A stretch of 14,651 nucleotides of DNA from an uncultured Alphaproteobacteria bacterium. GTDB taxonomy: Bacteria; Pseudomonadota; Alphaproteobacteria; Rickettsiales; UBA1997. The position numbers and the translations under genes were made by a program. This document shows, piece by piece, positions 6,034 to 11,944 of the stretch. The stretch spans positions 1 through 14,651 of the forward strand of contig CAIYMZ010000072.1 of NCBI GenBank assembly GCA_903927415.1, in the 5' to 3' direction. Below the pieces are notes generated by a model. That model was not told the DNA's origin, ran no database searches, and was given only the letters and a program-made list of their open reading frames with translations. How positions within the stretch are numbered: position 1 is the stretch's first letter; every line of letters starts with the position of its first letter.

Positions 6034-6336
6034 ATGGCAACATCAAAGCAAGAGCAGCTCTATAACGAAATTATTGAATATTATGCTTATGCCTATCGTT
6101 TGATTAGAGCAGCCGAAGATAGTTCTCATAAGTTAGCGGTGCAGCAGTTTTCTATCGTTGAGGAAATCACCGTCCGCCTCGAAGATTGCGCTGATCAGCT
6201 TTCCTCGCAATATATCGAATTTATTAAAAATGGTGAATCGGAGGCAATTACCGAATCAGTCAGATCGGCTCTCAACAGCATTTCTGCTAAAATTGAAGAA
6301 TGTCGTAATAAAATTTTGATGTTGCATCAAAGCTGA
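6034..6336 (+). CDS. Small helical protein of unknown function upstream of polyprenyl synthase
   Basis: A 100-residue protein whose family I do not recognise. It has no signal peptide or membrane segment. The composition is rich in Glu, Ser, Ile and Ala, with heptad-like spacing of hydrophobic residues, so it is probably a helical bundle or short coiled coil. Two Cys are present (near residues 53 and 90). The stop TGA (6334-6336) overlaps the ATG of the polyprenyl synthase by one base, so the two are probably translationally coupled. A 69-bp gap separates it from cca, and no Shine-Dalgarno is evident. Coding status is supported by the overlap and by codon use like its neighbours. It may be a small regulator or partner of the downstream enzyme, but that rests on position alone. 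Confidence 0.75.
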   Translation: MATSKQEQLYNEIIEYYAYAYRLIRAAEDSSHKLAVQQFSIVEEITVRLEDCADQLSSQYIEFIKNGESEAITESVRSALNSISAKIEECRNKILMLHQS

Positions 6337-7328
6337 TGGAAAAGTTTCAAAATATCATTTCGCAGCTCGCGCCTGATTTACAAATTGTTGATAAAATTAT
6401 CTTGGAATTTTCTGTCGGAAAATCTCCGCTCATTGCTGATATTTCTCATCATCTCATTTCTTCTGGTGGCAAAAGAATTCGCCCAATTTTATTGATTCTG
6501 GCGGCGAAATTGTGTGGCACGAAATCAGGCGAAGATCATCATAATCTAGCAGCAGCAGTTGAATTAATTCACAGTGCGACATTGCTCCATGATGATGTGG
6601 TGGATGTTAGCGACATTAGGCGTGGCAAAAAAACTGCTAATGCGATTTGGGACAATAAGGCTAGTATTTTGGTTGGAGATTACCTCTTTTCGATTGCCTT
6701 TCAATTGATGGTTCGTAGCAAAAATTTGCGAGTGCTTGATTTGCTCTCGAAGGCTTCATCAATCATGGCGGATGGTGAAATAATGCAGCTTGAAAATTCT
6801 AGTGACGTGGCACTGACGCAAGAAAAATATCTCGAAATTATTTTTGGTAAAACAGCCGTACTTTTTGCAGCGGCCTGTGAATCAGGAGCTTTGATCAATA
6901 ACCGTTCCGAGAAAGAAATTTTAGCGCTACGAGATTTTGGAAAAAATCTTGGGATTATTTTTCAAATTGTTGATGACATGCTTGATTATTCTGCGCAGGA
7001 ATCGGTGTTTGGTAAGAATGTGGGTAATGATTTTTTTGAAGGAAAAATTACTTTGCCGATCATTTTGACTTACAAACAGGCTAGCGAATCAGAGCAAAAA
7101 TTTATTTCTGAAATATTTACAAAAAACTTGATTGCGTCGGAAAAAAATCAAAATGATTTTGCAGAAATTTTGACGCTGATTGAAAAATATGATGGGTTTA
7201 AAGTTGCTAGAAATATGGCCTTAGACCATAAAGCATTGGCGCTAGAAAATTTAGAAATTTTTCCTGATTCTGTCGCAAAACGTGATTTAATTGCGATTCT
7301 TGAATATTCACTGGTGAGGATTTTTTAA
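6336..7328 (+). CDS. ispB: Polyprenyl diphosphate synthase (octaprenyl-type, IspB-like)
   Basis: A 330-residue trans-isoprenyl diphosphate synthase. These enzymes elongate farnesyl diphosphate with isopentenyl diphosphate to the long side chain of ubiquinone. Diagnostic features are GGKRIRP (44-50, substrate diphosphate binding), the first aspartate-rich motif HDDVVD (Asp86, Asp87, Asp90) followed by RRG, GEIMQLE, and the second motif DDMLD (Asp213, Asp214, Asp217) ahead of GKNVGNDFFEGKITLP. Length and the DDxxD form of the first motif fit long-chain synthases (IspB) better than FPP/GGPP synthases. Chain length cannot be read reliably from the sequence. It overlaps the preceding small gene by one base and is followed after 3 bp by the IalB-like gene, so the three probably form an operon. 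Confidence 0.9.
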   Translation: MEKFQNIISQLAPDLQIVDKIILEFSVGKSPLIADISHHLISSGGKRIRPILLILAAKLCGTKSGEDHHNLAAAVELIHSATLLHDDVVDVSDIRRGKKTANAIWDNKASILVGDYLFSIAFQLMVRSKNLRVLDLLSKASSIMADGEIMQLENSSDVALTQEKYLEIIFGKTAVLFAAACESGALINNRSEKEILALRDFGKNLGIIFQIVDDMLDYSAQESVFGKNVGNDFFEGKITLPIILTYKQASESEQKFISEIFTKNLIASEKNQNDFAEILTLIEKYDGFKVARNMALDHKALALENLEIFPDSVAKRDLIAILEYSLVRIF

Positions 7329-7331
7329 AAA

Positions 7332-7862
7332 ATGAAACTTTTGAAACATCTAACAAAAATTGCAGTCCTCATCGTAATTTATGTAATTTTCATTTTGGTG
7401 TCATTGCGTCAGCCGGCTAAATCACAGGTGATAGACAGTATTTTTTATCAATGGACGGTTTACGAAATTCAAGAAAACGAGCTTGACTACAAAAAATGTT
7501 ACATCGTTTCACATCCTATAAAGTCTGACACTGACCACAATTCTCGTCAAAAACCTTATGTGATGATTGCTCGCTTTCAGAAAGATCGTACCGAGGAAGT
7601 GAGTATTTTTGGTGGTTTTGAATTCAAGCTGAATAGTGAGATTTTTATGCTGATTGATGGCAGCCAATTCAAGCTTAAAACCAAAAAAGACATGGCTTGG
7701 GCGCAGAGTAAATCCGGAGATGCGAAGATTATCGAAACTATGCTGAATAGTGGTGTTATGAAAATCAGAAGTGATTCGGCAATCGGTACTTACGCAATTG
7801 ATGAATATTCTCTGAAGGGTATTACCAGAGCTTACGCGCGAATGAGAGAAGTTTGTAAATAG
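7332..7862 (+). CDS. Invasion-associated locus B (IalB) family exported protein
   Basis: A 176-residue protein with a short basic N-terminus, a hydrophobic segment (about residues 10-25) and a polar region after it, consistent with a signal peptide or a single membrane anchor. The mature part follows the IalB-family layout: a W-T-V strand (41-43), KKCYIVSHP with Cys56, a mid-domain FGGFEFKLNSE, AWAQSKSGD, SAIGTYAIDEYSLKGIT, and a C-terminal Cys175 that could pair with Cys56. IalB-type proteins are periplasmic or surface proteins of alphaproteobacteria; the Bartonella member is linked to erythrocyte invasion, but most relatives have no proven role. A gagga sequence about 12 bp upstream is a weak ribosome binding site. 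The assignment is from pattern, not alignment. Confidence 0.8.
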   Translation: MKLLKHLTKIAVLIVIYVIFILVSLRQPAKSQVIDSIFYQWTVYEIQENELDYKKCYIVSHPIKSDTDHNSRQKPYVMIARFQKDRTEEVSIFGGFEFKLNSEIFMLIDGSQFKLKTKKDMAWAQSKSGDAKIIETMLNSGVMKIRSDSAIGTYAIDEYSLKGITRAYARMREVCK

Positions 7863-7902
7863 AAGCTTGAAAAATTTTCCGATCTCATCGAAAACTTTTT
7901 TT

Positions 7903-7986
7903 GGTGAGAGCGGGCGGTTTTGTTGTTTAGCGGGTCAGGTTCGAAAGAAAGCAGCTCAAGATGATGTGAGTCGGGTCGCTCTCACT
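7903..7986 (+). ncRNA. ffs: 4.5S signal recognition particle RNA (ffs)
   Basis: The Ffh-binding apical core is clear: ggtcaggttcgaaagaaagc (7933-7952) corresponds to the E. coli 4.5S segment ggtcaggtccggaaggaagc, and cagc follows. The apical tetraloop is GAAA (7943-7946), a GNRA loop, in place of the E. coli GGAA. The ends close with a perfect 9-bp stem, gtgagagcg (7904-7912) with cgctctcac (7977-7985). This RNA scaffolds Ffh and its receptor FtsY in cotranslational membrane targeting. It fills the gap between the IalB-like gene and dnaX, whose ATG is about 27 bp after the 3' end. Exact ends are estimated from the terminal stem. No strong promoter or poly-T terminator is seen. Confidence 0.93.
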
Positions 7987-8012
7987 TATTCCCAAAAGTT
8001 CAAATTTTTTTC

Positions 8013-9260
8013 ATGTCCTCCTATCTCGTCCTCGCCCGCAAATATCGCCCGCAAAATTTTGATGAACTTGTTGGACAAGAGGTGTTGGTTACTACTTTGA
8101 GCAATGCGATCACAAATAATCGCCTTCATCATGCCTACATTTTAACTGGAATTCGTGGAGTTGGGAAAACCACCACAGCTCGAATCATCGCTAAAACTCT
8201 AAATTGCTTGAATATTGATGCGGTCAAGAATGCCAAGGCCTGCGATATTTGTGACAATTGCAAAATGATTGCGGCTTCTAAGCATCAAGATGTGATTGAG
8301 ATTGACGCAGCTAGCAGAACCGGAGTTGACGACATCCGCGAAATTATTGATTCCGTCGCCTACGCGCCCGTGATGGCGAAGTATAAAATTTACATCATCG
8401 ATGAAGTTCACATGCTTTCCAACAGCGCTTTCAACGCACTTTTAAAAACACTCGAAGAACCGCCAGCCCACGTAAAATTTATTTTTGCTACGACGGAAAT
8501 TCGTAAAGTTCCAATCACAATTTTGTCGCGTTGTCAGCGTTTTGATCTGCGTCGCTTGGATGAAAAAGAAATCGAAATTCATCTCGAAAATATTTTACAA
8601 AAAGAAAATTTTGAGGCGGAGAAGCAAGCATTGGAGTTGATCGCTAAGATGTCGGAAGGTTCGGTGCGTGATTCACTTTCTCTTCTCGATCAGGCTTTGG
8701 CTAGTAATAATCATAAAAAATTTTTATCGGCGCAATTGGTGGAAAAAATGCTCGGATTGACGGATAAAATTAAAACAATCGAGCTGTTTGAAAGTTTGTT
8801 GCAGGGTGATTTTTCGTCAGCACTCAAAAATTTTTTTGAATTTTATTCACACTCTTCTGATGTGCTACAGTTGCTTCACGACCTGCTTGAGATCACTCAC
8901 AAAATTACGTCAGTTAAGCTGGTGCAAGATTACAAACTTGAAGGTTACTCCAAATCTCAGCACGAAAAAATCGCCGCAATCGCCACAAAAATTTCTCTCA
9001 ATTCTTTGACGAGAATTTGGCAAATGTTCAGCAAAGGAATTTCTGAAATTAATTTTTCTTCTTCGCCGAAAATGGCTTTTGAAATGCTGATGGTGCGTAT
9101 TTGTCACATGATTGCTTTGCCAAATTTGCAACAGGTTTTGCTGAGTGTGAATGAGGCACAGAATCCTGTTGCTCAAAAAAGTGGCGAAACTAATGATTTA
9201 AAAAGTGACGATCTAGTGAATGAAATTCTGCGTAATTTTGAAGGCGCTAAACTAATCTAA
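8013..9260 (+). CDS. dnaX: DNA polymerase III clamp-loader subunit gamma/tau (DnaX), short form
   Basis: A 415-residue AAA+ ATPase of the replication clamp loader. Visible motifs: ARKYRPQNFDELVGQ at the N-terminus, Walker A GIRGVGKTT (46-54), the zinc-binding Cys65/77/80/83, Walker B IIDEVH (129-133), sensor 1 FATTE, the arginine-finger SRC (172-174) and sensor 2 GSVRD (216-220). The clamp-loader core is therefore complete. E. coli tau is 643 residues and gamma 431, so this is gamma-sized. After domain III (ending about residue 372) there is only a ~25-residue linker and the tail DLVNEILRNFEGAKLI. That tail resembles the extreme C-terminus of alphaproteobacterial tau proteins, so the tau-specific domains appear lost internally. 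There is no Shine-Dalgarno. The expected ybaB-recR neighbours are not downstream. Confidence 0.95.
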   Translation: MSSYLVLARKYRPQNFDELVGQEVLVTTLSNAITNNRLHHAYILTGIRGVGKTTTARIIAKTLNCLNIDAVKNAKACDICDNCKMIAASKHQDVIEIDAASRTGVDDIREIIDSVAYAPVMAKYKIYIIDEVHMLSNSAFNALLKTLEEPPAHVKFIFATTEIRKVPITILSRCQRFDLRRLDEKEIEIHLENILQKENFEAEKQALELIAKMSEGSVRDSLSLLDQALASNNHKKFLSAQLVEKMLGLTDKIKTIELFESLLQGDFSSALKNFFEFYSHSSDVLQLLHDLLEITHKITSVKLVQDYKLEGYSKSQHEKIAAIATKISLNSLTRIWQMFSKGISEINFSSSPKMAFEMLMVRICHMIALPNLQQVLLSVNEAQNPVAQKSGETNDLKSDDLVNEILRNFEGAKLI

Positions 9261-9265
9261 AAAAC

Positions 9266-9270
9266 GGAGA
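9266..9270 (+). promoter_or_regulatory. Shine-Dalgarno site for the response regulator gene
   Basis: GGAGA, with the ATG at 9277 six bases downstream. This is one of only two clear Shine-Dalgarno sites in the window, so the regulator is probably translated independently of dnaX, which ends 16 bp upstream. Confidence 0.65.
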
Positions 9271-9276
9271 GCAAGC

Positions 9277-10335
9277 ATGACGGAAGAAAGAAAAATAAAA
9301 ATTTTATGCGTAGAAGATGAACAAGATATTCGCGAAAATATTGTGGAAATTTTGCGCGATGAAGGTTTTGAAGTTTTTGAGGCTGATAATGGTAAGCATG
9401 GTTTTGAGAGCTTTATGCAAAACAAACCCGATCTTGTAGTTTCTGACATCATGATGCCGGAAATTGATGGCTACGGTTTGTTACAGCTCATTCGTGAAAG
9501 TAAAAATATTCGCAACAACACGGTGCCATTCATTTTTTTGACCGCCTTGGGACAGAAGGATAACGTCATCAAGGGAGTCACTCTGTCAGCTAATGATTAC
9601 ATGGTGAAGCCAATCGATTTTGATCTGATGATCGCTAAAATTAAGGAAAAAACCGCCAATGCCCTGAAAGTGCAAGAGGTGCATAATCGCAATGTTCAGA
9701 ATATTAAAAGTCAGGTGGCAATTGTTCTACCAGCAGAACTTTTTTCCTATCTCGATGTCATCAGCCAAGTGGTGACAGTGCTAAAAGATGAGCCTTACGG
9801 ACCTTTGCCACATCGTCGTTACATCGAAGATTTTGATAAAATTTACATCAATGCTATGAAGCTTCGTAGCGCTATTGCCAATGCTCTGGATGAGTCGGTT
9901 ATTGATCACAAGCTGAATGCTGACGAAGAGGTTTTAGTAATGTTTAATTTTTTAGAAGAGTTCGTCGGCAGCTTAAGTGACAAATTCAAAACCCGAATTG
10001 AGTTAGAAAAGCCATTTGAGCCAGAGTCGATGCCGCGTGTTAAAGTCGATCGTCTAATCTTGATTGATGCTTTGCGCAAAATTTTTGCCGGCATGTTCAA
10101 ATCTGACCCAGAGGCCTTGCTCAATGTAACTTTGATGATTGATCACATGGATCAAATGGTTATAATTTTTTACCTCAAATCGCAGATACAGAATATTAAT
10201 CTTAGAGCCAATATCGATGAGTCTCAAGTCAGTAGAATTTTGGATAGGCAAAATTGTCGTTTCGAAGTGATTGAAGGCAAAGAAAACACGGCAGTGCTCA
10301 ATATTCCTGCTCATCGTCTCATTAACCAGTCATGA
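9277..10335 (+). CDS. Response regulator with REC domain and degenerate histidine-kinase-like C-terminus
   Basis: A 352-residue protein. Residues ~7-125 are a CheY-like receiver with all key residues: the acidic pair Glu13/Asp14, phosphoacceptor Asp57 in SDIMMPEIDGYG, Thr89 and Lys111 in MVKPID. No DNA-binding domain follows. Residues ~130-350 resemble the dimerisation and ATP-binding parts of a sensor kinase: LPAELFSYLDVIS where an H-box would be, YIEDFDKIYINAMKLRSAI like the second dimerisation helix, and VKVDRLILIDALRKIF like the start of an ATPase domain. The phospho-accepting His is absent, and I see no N-box Asn or G-boxes. It is probably a phosphorylation-dependent interaction or phosphotransfer-like protein rather than a kinase. 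Its stop overlaps the next gene by 4 bp (ATGA at 10332-10335), coupling it to the carbamoyltransferase module. REC is certain; the kinase-like reading is inferred. Confidence 0.88.
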   Translation: MTEERKIKILCVEDEQDIRENIVEILRDEGFEVFEADNGKHGFESFMQNKPDLVVSDIMMPEIDGYGLLQLIRESKNIRNNTVPFIFLTALGQKDNVIKGVTLSANDYMVKPIDFDLMIAKIKEKTANALKVQEVHNRNVQNIKSQVAIVLPAELFSYLDVISQVVTVLKDEPYGPLPHRRYIEDFDKIYINAMKLRSAIANALDESVIDHKLNADEEVLVMFNFLEEFVGSLSDKFKTRIELEKPFEPESMPRVKVDRLILIDALRKIFAGMFKSDPEALLNVTLMIDHMDQMVIIFYLKSQIQNINLRANIDESQVSRILDRQNCRFEVIEGKENTAVLNIPAHRLINQS

Positions 10336-10718
10336 AAAAAGCAGTAGTTACAACGCGGGATCTGCGAATTTTTGGATTTATTTGGGGATTAATTTTTGCC
10401 GTAATTTCTTACAAAAGTGAGCAACTTTTTTTATTTGCAGCTGTTATTTCTGTGGCATTTTTTTTTAGCGCCGCTGCTTGTCCCGGCATTTATTTGCAGA
10501 TAAAATTTTACCAAAATTGGGTAAAATTCGGTAATGTTCTCGGCAAGATTAACGGCTTTCTCATCAGCTTTATTTTATTCTACGGCGTTTTCGCGCCGAC
10601 GGGAATTATTTTGAAATTATTAAAAAAAGACCTGCTCTCGAAGAAACCCGATGCTTCAGCTAGCACCTATTTCATTGATCGCGTAGCCCAGCCAAGCAGC
10701 ATGAAAAATCAATTCTAA
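10332..10718 (+). CDS. SxtJ-family small membrane protein
   Basis: A 128-residue protein with about three hydrophobic segments: residues ~12-27, ~31-50 and ~75-97, the last ending ILFYGVFAPTGIILKLL. The C-terminal tail KKDLLSKKPDASASTYF, then IDR and a final SMKNQF, has the pattern of SxtJ-family proteins, which end in a Ser/Tyr-rich motif after a gly-lys-asp-like loop. SxtJ-like proteins are small membrane proteins of unknown biochemistry, often encoded beside carbamoyltransferases, as in saxitoxin and many polysaccharide loci. That matches the downstream genes here. The start overlaps the regulator stop by 4 bp, and the stop is 9 bp before the next gene. The family assignment rests on pattern plus context. 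Confidence 0.8.
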   Translation: MKKAVVTTRDLRIFGFIWGLIFAVISYKSEQLFLFAAVISVAFFFSAAACPGIYLQIKFYQNWVKFGNVLGKINGFLISFILFYGVFAPTGIILKLLKKDLLSKKPDASASTYFIDRVAQPSSMKNQF

Positions 10719-10727
10719 CTTCCAAAA

Positions 10728-11792
10728 ATGTCTCAAAATTTTTTCGAAAAAAATTCAAAATTAGTGCTGCTCGTCATTAATTTATTTTTTGTTGGCTTGG
10801 TGGTTTTTGTTTTGAATTTGGATATTTTGCAGGACGCGCCAACTGCAGAAAAATACAGCATGATTGATCAAGTGGAATACAACCTCAGATGCGCAGGAAA
10901 GAGGAATATCGTGCTGCGCGAGAATAAGCCCAATACTCTAAAAACGAAAGTTCCGCCTTACGACAAAACGCAAAAATATAATTTTGAAACTGATGAAAAT
11001 GGCTTCATCAAGCCAGCAAAAATTCATGAAAATCCTGACCTCAATATTTTCTTTTTAGGTGGCTCAACCACAGAGTGTGAATATGTTGATGAGCCTTACC
11101 GCTTTCCTTATTTGGCCGGCAGAATTCTTGAGAAAAAAACCGGCAAAAAAATCAACTCCTACAATGCCGGCAAAAGTGGCAACAACTCAATTCACTCGAT
11201 CAATAATTTAGTTAATAAAATTATTCCGCTGAACCCAAATATTGTGGTGCGGATGGAAACCATCAATGACCTTTCAACCTTACTCTACGAAGCAACCTAC
11301 TGGAACCGCAATAAAAGCAGATCGAACATTGCATGCTTCAGCAAAAATACGTCTTTGGTTAGAAATTTTGGGAATGAATGGGCGGAATCACCTTTCAAAG
11401 ATTTAATTTTAAATGCTGATCGCCAAGCAAAAATCAAAAAAGAATATCGCAAAATTTTAACCATTTTTGTCACGATTGTTAAGGCTGCGGGAGCGACGCC
11501 AATTTTAATGACGCAGTTTAATAAAATTGAAAATTACCCTGATTTCATTATTAAAAAAGATGATGAAGCCTTTAACCAAGCCTATCGCCAGCTTTACAGT
11601 GATTTTCAAAATATTGCACGCCAAGTCGCCAAAGAAAATCACATCATGTTGATTGATCCGGCGCGCGAAATTTTGGAGCCAGAAAAATATCTCTACGATT
11701 CAGTGCATTTAAACAATGAAGGCTCGAAAATGATGGCAGAATTTATTTCGCAAAAACTAGAAAAAACCGTCCTCAACTTTAAAACCAAATAA
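10728..11792 (+). CDS. Membrane-anchored SGNH-hydrolase-like protein
   Basis: A 354-residue protein with one N-terminal membrane segment (about residues 12-30), so the rest is probably periplasmic. The four SGNH blocks are visible: FFLGGST with Ser113 as nucleophile candidate, NAGKSGNN with Gly148, METINDL with Asn180, and DSVHLNNEG with Asp324 and His327. The set Ser, Gly, Asn, His is complete, which suggests an active esterase or acetyl/acyl-transfer enzyme. The substrate is unknown; relatives encoded beside SxtJ-type proteins and carbamoyltransferases are presumed to act on glycans or lipids. It is packed between the SxtJ-like gene (9 bp) and the DUF5989 gene (1 bp), so operon membership is likely. 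No Shine-Dalgarno is seen. Confidence 0.87.
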   Translation: MSQNFFEKNSKLVLLVINLFFVGLVVFVLNLDILQDAPTAEKYSMIDQVEYNLRCAGKRNIVLRENKPNTLKTKVPPYDKTQKYNFETDENGFIKPAKIHENPDLNIFFLGGSTTECEYVDEPYRFPYLAGRILEKKTGKKINSYNAGKSGNNSIHSINNLVNKIIPLNPNIVVRMETINDLSTLLYEATYWNRNKSRSNIACFSKNTSLVRNFGNEWAESPFKDLILNADRQAKIKKEYRKILTIFVTIVKAAGATPILMTQFNKIENYPDFIIKKDDEAFNQAYRQLYSDFQNIARQVAKENHIMLIDPAREILEPEKYLYDSVHLNNEGSKMMAEFISQKLEKTVLNFKTK

Positions 11793-11793
11793 C

Positions 11794-11943
11794 ATGTCTC
11801 TTATCTCCGAACTCTGGGCTTTTTTAAAAGTTAGAAAAAAATTTTGGCTCTTACCAATAATTACCATCATGCTTCTTCTTGGGCTGTTGATCGTTGTGGC
11901 GCAAGGTTCGGCAGTGGCTCCATTCATCTACACCATTTTTTAG
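11794..11943 (+). CDS. DUF5989-family single-pass membrane microprotein
   Basis: A 49-residue protein starting MSLISELWAFLKVRKKFWLL and ending VAPFIYTIF. It has an amphipathic N-terminus, a basic VRKK patch and one membrane helix (about residues 18-37), followed by AQGSAVAPF. This is the layout of the DUF5989 microproteins that sit directly beside carbamoyltransferase genes in many bacteria. It begins 1 bp after the SGNH gene stop and its stop is 1 bp before the carbamoyltransferase ATG, which strongly supports a real gene. The small size and placement suggest that it anchors or assists the carbamoyltransferase at the membrane; that role is inferred. Confidence 0.88.
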   Translation: MSLISELWAFLKVRKKFWLLPIITIMLLLGLLIVVAQGSAVAPFIYTIF

Positions 11944-11944
11944 A

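Noticed and set aside
7867..8100. A 77-codon + strand open frame between the IalB-like gene and dnaX
   Set aside because: It runs through the SRP RNA and into dnaX in another frame, its protein has no recognisable features, and the RNA explains the sequence.
9230..9276. Programmed frameshift joining dnaX to a hidden tau extension
   Set aside because: No frame continues past the stop before the regulator gene begins, and the tau-like tail is already in the main frame.
11894..11944. A 17-residue N-terminal extension of the carbamoyltransferase
   Set aside because: It overlaps the end of the DUF5989 gene in another frame, and the family starts at MYILGIS.
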